Shown in pieces: positions 50,260-62,504 of a DNA stretch of 64,000 nucleotides. Position numbers and translations under genes: made by a program. The notes beneath the pieces are model-generated. The model made no database searches and was not told the DNA's origin. It worked only from the letters and a program-made list of their open reading frames with translations. How positions within the stretch are numbered: position 1 is the first letter of the stretch; the number at the start of each line of letters is the position of its first letter. This stretch comes from JAICMB01 sp963802915 (GTDB taxonomy: Bacteria > Acidobacteriota > Terriglobia > Bryobacterales > Bryobacteraceae), in NCBI GenBank assembly GCA_963802915.1, contig CAWDKQ010000008.1:1178001-1242000 (forward strand), written 5' to 3'.

Positions 50260-51686
50260 ATCTTCGCGATCGCGTCCTGGGCCCTGCTCACGACCTCTTT
50301 CGGTAACGCGAGATAACCCAGAGCGGCGGCCTGTGTCTGACCCGGCCCCAGCATCCATTTCAGAAAGCCGACCAGCGCATTACGCTTGCTTTCGTCGGGA
50401 ATTTGCGTGGGGATCAAAAACCAGGTGAAGGACGCAATCGGGTAAGCTCCGGCTCCGGGAGCATTCACTATGGAGACCTTCAGATCGTCGTTCATTTTGA
50501 CGCACTGTCTGGCCGCGACCGCGATGCTTTCGAGACTGGCTGCGACAAACTCACCGTTTCTGTTGCGGACTTTTCCGAAGCTCAGGTGATTCCGAAGCGC
50601 ATAGATGAACTCGACATAGCCGATGGCGCCGCCGAATTCCTTGACCTCTTTGGCTACCCCGTCATTCCCGCTTGCTCCGCGTCCCACGGCCCAGTTGGGT
50701 TCCAGGTGCGCGCCGATTTCGTTCTTCCAGTCGGGATTTGTTTTCGATAGGAAATCGGTAAAGGCATAGCTTGTGCCGCTTCCGTCCGATCGATGGACTA
50801 CCACGATATCCAGATCGGGAAGCCGAACGCCCGGATTGACTTGTCTCAGAAGCGGATCGTTCCACTTCCGGATCTTTCCTGAATAGATGCCCGCCAGGAT
50901 CTCCGGAGTGAACGAGATATCGCTGGGAATGCCAGGTAAATTGACAATCGGCACCACAGCACCCACAACGGATGGAAGAAAGAGGAATTTGTTTTCTTCA
51001 TTCGGAGCGATTTCACGAATTGCTTCCGGGCTGTCCGACGCTCCGAAATCCACTTCGCCGGCAAGCAGTTTGCGAACTCCTGCTTCCGACCCAATGGCAT
51101 CGTAAGTTATCTCCAAGTTAGGATTCTCGCGTCTGTAATTTGTGAACCATTTTGTGTACACGGGCTGCGGGAATGTCGCCCCCGCACCGTTTAAGGTTGT
51201 CTTCGCTTGAGGCAAGAGCGCAGTTCGGAATGTCGTTTCAGGTTGCTCCAGCGCTTCGGCGACCTGTCGTGCAATTTTCTTCGATAGTTGCTTGGAGACG
51301 TCGTCGGATCCGGCTCCCGGAGTAACCAGATACGACCACAGGGTCTCGCCGCTCCTGTCTCTCAATTCAACCGAAAGGTAACCGCCGTATACGGGATTTC
51401 CGTCAGACGGCAGCCTGCCGGATCTAGGATTCAGACTTTGATAACCCCGGACCCAAATCTCGCCTCCGCCGCCCAGTATCACGTCGGCGTTCGATTCGTT
51501 CTGAACCAGCGAGACTGAGTTCACCTTGCGGAGTTCCGCGATGGTGTGCTCCCGGAGCTTTTCCGCGCCCACGTTTGTGGTGAACGGCTCGACGAATAGC
51601 TTTCTAATCTCGGCAGCTCCTGCCAGTTGCAAGGCAAGCGACAGAAGGGCCGCCGCGCATGACTTTTTATAGAACGCTGTCATCAA
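50253..51686 (-). CDS. PstS-like phosphate-binding protein with extra N-terminal domain
   Basis: 477 residues, well above the ~320-350 of normal PstS. A signal peptide (YKKSCAAALLSLALQLAGAA) is followed by a ~140-residue domain (IRKLFVEPFTTNVGAEKLRE, ADVILGGGGEIWVRGYQSLN, YLSVELRDRSGETLWSYLVT). This recalls small exported domains of CsgG- or FlgO-like type, but the match is weak. From ~163 the PstS fold is clear: LNGAGATFPQPVYTKWFTNY, IGSEAGVRKLLAGEVDFGAS, VVHRSDGSGTSYAFTDFLSK and GAIGYVEFIYAL. No pstCAB genes are adjacent, so transport coupling is not shown here. Confidence 0.88.
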   Translation of the reverse strand: MMTAFYKKSCAAALLSLALQLAGAAEIRKLFVEPFTTNVGAEKLREHTIAELRKVNSVSLVQNESNADVILGGGGEIWVRGYQSLNPRSGRLPSDGNPVYGGYLSVELRDRSGETLWSYLVTPGAGSDDVSKQLSKKIARQVAEALEQPETTFRTALLPQAKTTLNGAGATFPQPVYTKWFTNYRRENPNLEITYDAIGSEAGVRKLLAGEVDFGASDSPEAIREIAPNEENKFLFLPSVVGAVVPIVNLPGIPSDISFTPEILAGIYSGKIRKWNDPLLRQVNPGVRLPDLDIVVVHRSDGSGTSYAFTDFLSKTNPDWKNEIGAHLEPNWAVGRGASGNDGVAKEVKEFGGAIGYVEFIYALRNHLSFGKVRNRNGEFVAASLESIAVAARQCVKMNDDLKVSIVNAPGAGAYPIASFTWFLIPTQIPDESKRNALVGFLKWMLGPGQTQAAALGYLALPKEVVSRAQDAIAKIH

Positions 51687-51788
51687 TGTTGGTTTCTTTC
51701 ATCCTGACATCAATCAGATTACGGCGACGTTACGAATTCATGAATTTTTGCTGCGCGGCCGACAGAATCGTTGACATCGGCAGTGAAC

Positions 51789-53183
51789 ATGGCAAACCAT
51801 GAGAAGGCCCTGCGAGTTTTCTTTCTCATCCTGATCCTTGCATCTTGGCCCCTTTTTGCTCAAGCCAGCGACGCGCCCGCGCCTCCGCCGGACAGCGAAG
51901 AATCTTCGTTCTGGGACCGATTTTGGGTTTCAGCGCAAGCGAATTTCATTAGTCAATACCATCCGACTTTCTACGCAAAATACTCCGGGCCGAATAGCTT
52001 CCAGCCTGAAAGCGAACGCGCGACATCCCGCGTCGAAACGCTTTATACGGGATTTCAGATAACGAATCGGCTAGAAATTCTGGCCGATGTCGAGAGCGCC
52101 GGCGGCGCTGGGCTGAGCAACGCGCTTGGTATCGCGGGTTTCACAAATGTGGATGTGGTTCGCAATCCGGCGCTCGGTGAAAAACCCTATTTTGCGAGAG
52201 CGATGCTGCATTATACGATCCCTCTGAGCACCGAAACTACGGAGGCGACGCGCAACCCTTTGTCGCTGGCATCCACTGTTCCGGTGAGACGTCTGGAGCT
52301 GCGCGCTGGGAAAATGAGCACAGTCGATTTCTTCGACCTGAATTCGGTCGGCAGCGACAGTCATCTCCAGTTCATGAACTGGGCAATTGTGAATAATGGT
52401 GCTTTCGATTACGCCGCGGACACGCGTGGGTACACGTATGGTTTCGTAGCGGAATATTACGACAGATCCTGGGCCGCCCGCTTTGGCGAGATGCTAATGC
52501 CAACGGTGGCGAACGGAATCACACTCGATTGGGACCTTGCTCGGGCGCGAGGCGAGAATTTCGAAGTCGAACGTCATTTCGAGCTGATACCAAAGCGATT
52601 GACGATAGTGCGAGGGCTCGGTTTCGTCAATCACGCGGACATGGGCAGCTATCGGGAAGCCATCAACGGATACTTATCGGGCAAGGATAGCGTTCCGGAC
52701 GTCACGCTGTATCGGAAACAGGGACGCGTGAAGTACGGCTTCGGCCTGAACGCCGAACAGGAGCTGACGTCGTTGTGGCGCGCGTTTGGACGGCTGGGAT
52801 GGAACGATGGAAGGAAAGAATCGTTCGCGTATACGGAAATTGACCGGACGGCCGAGGCCGGCAGCGATTTTAGCGGAAAGCCGTGGCACCGTTCTAAGGA
52901 CAAGATCGGGGCCACGTTCGTGGTGAACGGAATTTCGGGGGATCACCGACGCTATCTCGCGCTCGGCGGGCTGGGTTTCATCCTGGGCGACGGCGCGTTG
53001 ACCTATGGCCTGGAAAAAATTTTCGAGACGTATTACACGGCTCATCTGTGGCGCGGGATCTACTGCGCCGTCGATTATCAACACATCACCAATCCTGGCT
53101 ACAACGAGGTCCGCGGTCCTGTTTCGATTGTGGGTTTTCGCCTTCACATCGAAGACGCGATTCCGTTCGACAAAATCCACTAA
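51789..53183 (+). CDS. Outer-membrane porin-like protein
   Basis: 464 residues from the ATG at 51789, six codons inside a longer frame. A signal peptide (ALRVFFLILILASWPLFAQA) precedes an amphipathic beta-strand-rich chain: WVSAQANFISQYHPTFYAKY, ETLYTGFQITNRLEILADVE, LRAGKMSTVDFFDLNSVGSD, and the end GFRLHIEDAIPF with a near-terminal aromatic residue. The layout is close to carbohydrate porins of the OprB type. Substrate unknown. It is divergent from the pstS-like gene, which might point to a shared trigger such as phosphate, but no Pho box is evident. Confidence 0.75.
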   Translation: MANHEKALRVFFLILILASWPLFAQASDAPAPPPDSEESSFWDRFWVSAQANFISQYHPTFYAKYSGPNSFQPESERATSRVETLYTGFQITNRLEILADVESAGGAGLSNALGIAGFTNVDVVRNPALGEKPYFARAMLHYTIPLSTETTEATRNPLSLASTVPVRRLELRAGKMSTVDFFDLNSVGSDSHLQFMNWAIVNNGAFDYAADTRGYTYGFVAEYYDRSWAARFGEMLMPTVANGITLDWDLARARGENFEVERHFELIPKRLTIVRGLGFVNHADMGSYREAINGYLSGKDSVPDVTLYRKQGRVKYGFGLNAEQELTSLWRAFGRLGWNDGRKESFAYTEIDRTAEAGSDFSGKPWHRSKDKIGATFVVNGISGDHRRYLALGGLGFILGDGALTYGLEKIFETYYTAHLWRGIYCAVDYQHITNPGYNEVRGPVSIVGFRLHIEDAIPFDKIH

Positions 53184-53791
53184 CCGAAGAGATAGCCGGC
53201 TAATAGCTGTTTCATTTCGCCGATCACTCGGGCGCGCTCGGTTGTCGTGGATTGAGAGAATGCGAAGGCGATCAGGCGATCTCCTGTTTCCGTGGCGATT
53301 CGGATTTTCAGGTTCAAATCCGACGATTCCTGGATGCCCAGGCTGGCGATGAAGCCTTTTACCAGCGCGGCGGGACCGACCTCAGCGGCAACCTGGCTCT
53401 CGCGTGTTCCCGCGCTGATGTATCGGCCCAGGGCGATGGTGCGGAAATCGGGGCGGGCGTCCAGGAAGGCGACATAAGCGTCGATTACGAGATCAAGGAA
53501 CTGGCGCGGATCGACCCCGCCGGTTTGTTCTAGCGTGCGCTCGACCGAAGCCCGAAACTCGTCGACCGCATTGACGGCAATCGCGTCGATAATCGCCTGC
53601 TTGTCGGGAAAAAAGCGGTAGAGGCCTCCAACTGAAACGCCGGCTTCGGCTGCGATTCGGCTGGTGGTGATCTGTTCCAGCGGCATCTTGCCAAGTAGCG
53701 CTGAAGTCGCAACAAAGATCTGCTGAACGGTGTCGTTGGATCGTTCCTGGACGGGCGAGTGTCGTAGTCGAGCGGGGATCACTATTGACAT
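53180..53791 (-). CDS. TetR-family regulator next to hpnH
   Basis: 203 residues. The N-terminal helix-turn-helix is TSRIAAEAGVSVGGLYRFFPDKQAIIDAI, the usual TetR signature. The ligand domain (residues ~80-200) is helical, with no recognisable ligand. It is divergent from hpnH, 65 bases apart, with a palindrome between, and is the natural candidate for its regulator. Its 3' end overlaps the porin-like gene by four bases. Confidence 0.92.
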   Translation of the reverse strand: MSIVIPARLRHSPVQERSNDTVQQIFVATSALLGKMPLEQITTSRIAAEAGVSVGGLYRFFPDKQAIIDAIAVNAVDEFRASVERTLEQTGGVDPRQFLDLVIDAYVAFLDARPDFRTIALGRYISAGTRESQVAAEVGPAALVKGFIASLGIQESSDLNLKIRIATETGDRLIAFAFSQSTTTERARVIGEMKQLLAGYLFG

Positions 53792-53814
53792 TATGGCAGG
53801 AAGAATGTTAAAAC

Positions 53815-53830
53815 GCGAATAGGTATTCGC
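53815..53830. promoter_or_regulatory. Palindromic operator candidate between tetR and hpnH
   Basis: GCGAAT-AGGT-ATTCGC is a perfect 6-bp inverted repeat. A third GCGAAT half-site follows at 53835-53840. A TTGACA -35-like box for hpnH lies at 53785-53790, so a bound TetR protein would block the promoter. Confidence 0.6.
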
Positions 53831-53856
53831 TTTTGCGAATCCGAGGACTACGAACT

Positions 53857-54930
53857 ATGCCTGTACCGGTTTCGCAGATGTGGACGGTCGCAACTTACGT
53901 CCTGAAACAGAAATTGAAGGGACGCAAGCAGTATCCGCTGGTGTTGATGCTGGAGCCGTTGTTCCGCTGCAACCTGGCTTGCGCGGGATGCGGGAAAATC
54001 CAGTATCCGGCCCACATACTGAAGCAAAACCTATCCCCAGAGGATTGTTTTAAGGCCGTTGAGGAATGCGGCGCCCCCACGGTGGCGATTCCGGGCGGGG
54101 AACCGCTGATGCATCCGCAAATCCACGAGATTGTGGAAGGCCTGGTGGCGCGCAAGAAGTACGTTTATCTCTGCACGAACGCGCTGCTGCTGAAGCAGAA
54201 GCTCGATCTTTTCAAACCGAGCAAATACCTATCGTTTTCGGTGCACATGGACGGGCAAAAGGAGCATCACGACTTCTCGGTGTGCCGGGAAGGCGGATAT
54301 GAGATCGCGGCTGATGGCATTCGCGAGGCGTTGAAGCGCGGGTTCCGCGTGACCACGAATACCACGCTTTTCGACGGGGCCGATCCGGAGAGCGTGCGGG
54401 CGTTCTTTGACGAGATGATGGAGCTAGGAGTCGAGGGGATGATGCTCTCGCCCGGCTATTCCTACGACAAGGCGCCGGACCAGTCGCATTTTTTGGGCAA
54501 AGCGCGCACTCGACGGCTGTTCAACGAGATTCTCTCGAATCGCAAGCCGAACTGGCGGTTCAACATGTCGCCTTTGTTCCTGGAATACCTGATGGGAAAG
54601 CGCAACTACAGCTGCACGCCCTGGGGTATGCCAACGTACAATATCTTTGGCTGGCAGAAGCCCTGTTATCTCATGCAGGATGGGTATGCCGATTCATTCC
54701 AGGAACTGCTGGAGACCACGGATTGGAGCCGCTACGGGACCGAATCCGGGAATCCGAAATGCGCCAATTGTATGGTGCATAGCGGTTACGAGGCGTCTTC
54801 GGTCGACCACACGTTTGGATCGTGGAAGGGGTTTCTGGCCACCGTCAAGGCCACGTTTTCGAAGTATCCGGCTCCTGTTGAGCAGGGCTCGGCGCGGCCG
54901 GCGTTTCCGATCGTGAACAATCGTGTATGA
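53857..54930 (+). CDS. hpnH: Hopanoid radical SAM protein HpnH
   Basis: 357 residues from the ATG at 53857. The cluster motif FRCNLACAGCGKIQYP places Cys38, Cys42 and Cys45, and the conserved follow-up AIPGGEPLMHP, YLCTNALLL and SFSVHMDGQKEHHD are diagnostic of HpnH. The C terminus has the CTPWGMPTYNIFGWQKPCYL and CANCMVHSGYEAS cysteines. HpnH joins the 5'-deoxyadenosyl group to diploptene to give adenosylhopane, the first step to extended hopanoids. The other hpn genes are not here, apart from the small coupled gene downstream. Confidence 0.96.
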   Translation: MPVPVSQMWTVATYVLKQKLKGRKQYPLVLMLEPLFRCNLACAGCGKIQYPAHILKQNLSPEDCFKAVEECGAPTVAIPGGEPLMHPQIHEIVEGLVARKKYVYLCTNALLLKQKLDLFKPSKYLSFSVHMDGQKEHHDFSVCREGGYEIAADGIREALKRGFRVTTNTTLFDGADPESVRAFFDEMMELGVEGMMLSPGYSYDKAPDQSHFLGKARTRRLFNEILSNRKPNWRFNMSPLFLEYLMGKRNYSCTPWGMPTYNIFGWQKPCYLMQDGYADSFQELLETTDWSRYGTESGNPKCANCMVHSGYEASSVDHTFGSWKGFLATVKATFSKYPAPVEQGSARPAFPIVNNRV

Positions 54931-55316
54931 ACAACCTAAATCCGGATCAACTGGAAGTAGCGCCCGGCTTTGAGCATGAGAGGCTCGAAGGGGTGACGTG
55001 GCAGATCGGGTCGGAGGCGGATCTACGCGCGGGGCTTGAGAAAGCCTTCGACTATCGCGGAGATGTGACCATCGCAAAGAAGGACGGCAGTCAGGTGGAG
55101 GGCTACATTTTCGACCGGCAGGCCGATCTGGTGCGGCTGATGCCCAAGGATGGGCGAGGTAAGGTGAGCGTATCCTACGCCGATATCGCCGGGCTGGCGT
55201 TCACCGGGAGAGACACTGCGGCGGGGAAGAGTTGGGAAGCTTGGGTGAAAAAATACAACGAGAAGAAGGCGGCAGGGGAGCAGCAGATTGCTTTGGAGCC
55301 CGAATCTCTGGACTAG
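54927..55316 (+). CDS. Small conserved protein coupled to hpnH
   Basis: 129 residues; the ATG overlaps the hpnH stop (ATGA). A central beta-rich segment (YRGDVTIAKKDGSQVEGYIF, then RLMPKDGRGKVSVSYADIAG) looks like a small SH3- or Sm-like barrel. A charged C-terminal helix follows (SWEAWVKKYNEKKAAGEQQI). It lacks signal and membrane segments. I do not recall a named family, though small genes of this kind do follow hpnH in other genomes. A role in hopanoid synthesis or its regulation is inferred only from coupling. Confidence 0.75.
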   Translation: MNNLNPDQLEVAPGFEHERLEGVTWQIGSEADLRAGLEKAFDYRGDVTIAKKDGSQVEGYIFDRQADLVRLMPKDGRGKVSVSYADIAGLAFTGRDTAAGKSWEAWVKKYNEKKAAGEQQIALEPESLD

Positions 55317-55371
55317 AAATATCGTATTTTCAATGCATTGCAAACATCTTTCAAAAAAGTGACGAAAAGGC

Positions 55372-55400
55372 TTGCCAAGACCCCTATGCCTTGATATTCT
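55372..55400 (+). promoter_or_regulatory. Promoter of the rRNA operon
   Basis: TTGCCA at 55372-55377 and TATTCT at 55395-55400 are 17 bases apart, in an AT-rich setting ~450 bases before the 16S gene. An A-rich tract upstream (CTTTCAAAAAAGTGACGAAA) may act as an UP element. Confidence 0.5.
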
Positions 55401-55844
55401 GAAAAAGCCGCCGAGAGACACTAGCGAGCGAGGGTTGAGCGGAAGCAAAAGACCCGAAGGCTGAGCGCGGGCCGAAAAAGTTCGGCAAGCAGTTGCGAAG
55501 CTGAGTAAAGTTTGTTAGATTGATTGAAGGCAGCAAGACATACGGCAGGCAGTCCAAAGCGTTTTAGCCTCTCCTGTCAGTAGTTCTTAAATTTCCAAGA
55601 ATTCTGGTACAAGCGACACCGATTAAAACTTGTAAGTATCGCTTGCGCCGAAACGCCTTTCGAGGCCAGTAATCAGTCGGTCTTCTTTCACGAGATCGCC
55701 GGAGGATTGCTCAGATCTTTGAAAATCTGGTTGGACGCAAAAGTAAGTTCGTCAGAACTTTGAGTTAAACCGAGGCGACAAGCCCGGAAGGTGGACCTAA
55801 GCGAAAGCAAGGGAAAGCTGGAAGGGAAATTAAGTCTCACAAGA
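55401..55844 (+). other. rRNA leader region
   Basis: About 440 bases with no coding gene. It contains a BoxA-like TTGCTCAGATCTTTGAAAAT near 55708 and purine-rich stretches before 16S, as expected for a transcribed leader with antitermination and processing signals. Confidence 0.6.
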
Positions 55845-57353
<1,509 letters not shown>

Positions 57354-57520
57354 AGAGAAAGTGGTTGGAGTCACCGAAGTGGATCCTTCAGTGTATAGGG
57401 GTCTAGTAAGTGGCAGCCTTTCCAATCCATCCGTCTCGGAATCTCTGCTTGGAGTTCTGCGATCTACTTGCCGGATCGGCCTGGTGCCGGCCGGCAGCGT
57501 CCAATCGGCCTCGATAAGAA

Positions 57521-57600
57521 AATACGTTCTACGTTCAAAGTTCTAGGTTCTATGTTGTGTTCCTCTGGAGCCAACGTAGAACTTAGAACGTAGAACTGCG
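57521..57600. repeat. Heptad repeats forming a hairpin in the rRNA spacer
   Basis: ACGTTCTACGTTCAAAGTTC-type heptads (57524-57557) are followed, after an 18-base loop, by their inverse (AACGTAGAACTTAGAACGTA, 57573-57592). This could form a long imperfect hairpin between 16S and tRNA-Ala. The heptads match the GTTCTAA array at 38197. Confidence 0.75.
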
Positions 57601-57610
57601 AGCGAACAGA

Positions 57611-57686
57611 GGGGCTGTAGCTCAGCTGGGAGAGCGCCTGATTTGCATTCAGGAGGTCGCCGGTTCGATCCCGACCAGCTCCACCA
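57611..57686 (+). tRNA. tRNA-Ala(TGC)
   Basis: 76 bases, encoded with CCA. The anticodon loop is TTTGCAT, giving TGC; acceptor GGGGCTG pairs with CAGCTCC; the D loop (AGCTGGGAGA) and T arm (GGTTCGATCCC) are canonical. Confidence 0.97.
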
Positions 57687-57695
57687 GTTTCCAAT

Positions 57696-57772
57696 GGGCC
57701 TGTAGCTCAGGTGGTTAGAGCGCATCCCTGATAAGGATGAGGTCGGTAGTTCGAATCTACCCAGGCCCACCA
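57696..57772 (+). tRNA. tRNA-Ile(GAT)
   Basis: 77 bases including CCA. Anticodon GAT in CTGATAA; acceptor GGGCCTG pairs with CAGGCCC; T loop GTTCGAATC. It comes after tRNA-Ala, the reverse of the E. coli order. Confidence 0.97.
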
Positions 57773-57866
57773 TCCAAGAGCTATAAAACTCAGAAGCCAG
57801 GAGACGGTAGCTAAAGTTTGGCTATTGTGTCCCGGCTGCTGAAGAGTGGTCGTTGATCTTTGACAA

Positions 57867-57886
57867 TTGAATATTTGATGGGCAAC
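57867..57886 (+). other. 5' half of the 23S processing stem
   Basis: TTGAATATTTGATGGGCAAC is complementary, with one bulged base, to 60961-60981 after the 23S gene. The two arms would pair to form the long RNase III stem that frees 23S rRNA. Confidence 0.8.
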
Positions 57887-57972
57887 ACAAGTTGCAACCA
57901 TGTCGTGCGAACAAGTATACGGCATGGTGAGCGCTAGCAAGAGTAAATCTCTGTGTCTAGAGTAAATTTTAT

Positions 57973-60918
<2,946 letters not shown>

Positions 60919-60960
60919 TAAAATTCACTCTCGGCACAGAGAGTTAGCGCGCAATTTAAG

Positions 60961-60981
60961 GTTGTCCCATCAAATATTCAA
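60961..60981 (+). other. 3' half of the 23S processing stem
   Basis: GTTGTCCCATCAAATATTCA, plus one A, is the complement of 57867-57886. It lies between the 23S and 5S genes. Confidence 0.8.
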
Positions 60982-60994
60982 GTTAAACCAAGCT

Positions 60995-61111
<117 letters not shown>

Positions 61112-61118
61112 TAATAAG

Positions 61119-61156
61119 AAAGCCCCGGCCGGTGAAAACCGTGCCGGGGCTTTTTC
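61119..61156 (+). terminator. Intrinsic terminator of the rRNA operon
   Basis: AAAGCCCCGGC-CGGT and ACCG-TGCCGGGGCTTT form a long GC-rich stem around GAAA, followed by a T run. It lies about ten bases after 5S. Confidence 0.92.
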
Positions 61157-61204
61157 GTTTTTCCCGGTAACTTCCCGCGCATCGGTCGGTATTCAAGCTA
61201 GATT

Positions 61205-61441
61205 ATGTCTATGCGCGCGGACCTCGTTTTCGGCTGGCGCCAGCTCTGGAAGAAGAAAACAACCTCGGCCGCGGCGATTTTGTCGCTCGCGCTCGCGATC
61301 GGAGCGTGCACCTCGGCCTTTCGCATTATCGACGCCCTGCTGCTCCGCCCGATGCCAGTCTCAGATCCCGGCAACCTTTTCGCCCTCCTGCGAGAGAGTA
61401 TCGGGCCGGACCTCGGGGATCACCTCAAAACCGGCCAATGA
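61205..61441 (+). pseudogene. 5' fragment of an FtsX/MacB-type permease gene cut by an IS
   Basis: 78 residues: MSMRADLVFGWRQLWKKKTT, then AAAILSLALAIGACTSAFRI and IDALLLRPMPVSDPGNLFAL, the classic N terminus of the long acidobacterial permeases. The frame then enters the terminal repeats of the IS21-like element and stops within them (HLKTGQ). The full-length gene would be about 800 codons. The continuation may appear at 63929 after the element. A related permease gene ends at 1545. Confidence 0.8.
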
Positions 61442-61465
61442 GGATCACTTCAAAACCGGCCAATG
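61417..61465. repeat. Left terminal repeats of the IS21-like element
   Basis: Two near-identical 24-base copies follow one another: 61417-61440 and 61442-61465, each holding GATCACYTCAAAACCGGCCA then ATG. Multiple copies near the ends are usual for IS21-family elements, which bind transposase there. Confidence 0.85.
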
Positions 61466-61757
61466 GAACTGAGTCAGGACAAGCTCATTTATACCTTGTC
61501 CGGACAGCCAGTGACAACGGGTTTTCCGCAGCGGGAATGACCGGACATATACTAACGAATACCTGGGCGGAAGACAGGGCACCGCAGGGATGCGACCCGA
61601 GCGCCGACCCAGAGGCTGGAATGGCTGGGCGGCGTCCGAGTCGCCCGCCAGGCTTTTGAGCCATTCTGGCGCGAAAGCGATAAATCCCGGGAGCGCGAGG
61701 GCAGAGTCCTCGCAGTAAAGAAGCCTCCTTCCTTATTTCTTGAGTTCTCATCTGAGA

Positions 61758-62504
61758 TCACTCCGCAGCCGGCAACGCAGTCTTGGTGCGCCAACTGCGC
61801 GGCCCGCACTTCAGCACGTGTCCGTGATGCAGCAGGCGGTCGAGCATGGAACTGACAGCGGCATTGTCGCCGAGCAGTTTGCCCCAGTCTTCTACGGGCC
61901 GATTCGATGTGAGAAGCGTGCTGGCACGCTCATAACGCCGCATCACGATTTCTAGCAAATCCTCGGCGGCGGTATGCGGAAGTTTGCGCATGCCGAAGTC
62001 GTCGACAATGAGCAGCGGGACCGATGCAATCGACTCCATGTACTGCTTGCGCGTACCGTCCACAACGGCGTCGGCGAGTTCTTCGAGCAGCAGGTGTGTT
62101 TCGCGATACAGCACGCGGTGGCCTTGTTGAATGGCAGCGTGGCCGATGGCTTGCGCAAGATGACTCTTGCCAGTGCCGCCGGGACCGAGGAAGAGCGCAT
62201 CTTCGCGGCGTGTAATGAAAGCGCCGGTCGCGAGATCAAAAACGAGACTACGATTCATCTTGGGATTAAAAGTGAAGTCGAAGTTGTCTAGAGTTTTGTG
62301 GGCGTCTCGAAAGCCGGCTTGCTTGCGGCGGCGATCCAGCAGGCGGTCGGAACGGCGCGTGAGTTCATCCGAGATCAGGCACGAGATCAGATCCAGCGTC
62401 GGCATCGCTTCCGCCTGTGCTTGCTTGAGACGGGTTTCGAGCACGGCAGCCATGCCGCCTAAACGGAGCTGGCCGAGTGCGCGTTGTAGTTCAATCAGAT
62501 TCAT
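61758..62504 (-). CDS. istB: IS21 helper ATPase IstB
   Basis: 248 residues of the DnaC-like AAA family: Walker A GPGGTGKS at 107-114, Walker B PLLIVDDFGM, and the sensor segment STLLTSNRPVEDWGKLLGD. IstB polymerises on target DNA and stimulates IstA. The ATG overlaps the istA stop by four bases, as is usual. It looks intact. Confidence 0.96.
   Translation of the reverse strand: MNLIELQRALGQLRLGGMAAVLETRLKQAQAEAMPTLDLISCLISDELTRRSDRLLDRRRKQAGFRDAHKTLDNFDFTFNPKMNRSLVFDLATGAFITRREDALFLGPGGTGKSHLAQAIGHAAIQQGHRVLYRETHLLLEELADAVVDGTRKQYMESIASVPLLIVDDFGMRKLPHTAAEDLLEIVMRRYERASTLLTSNRPVEDWGKLLGDNAAVSSMLDRLLHHGHVLKCGPRSWRTKTALPAAE

Noticed and set aside
61485..61751. 88-codon frame inside the IS21-like element
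   Set aside because: Composition not protein-like, and IS21 elements normally have only istA and istB.
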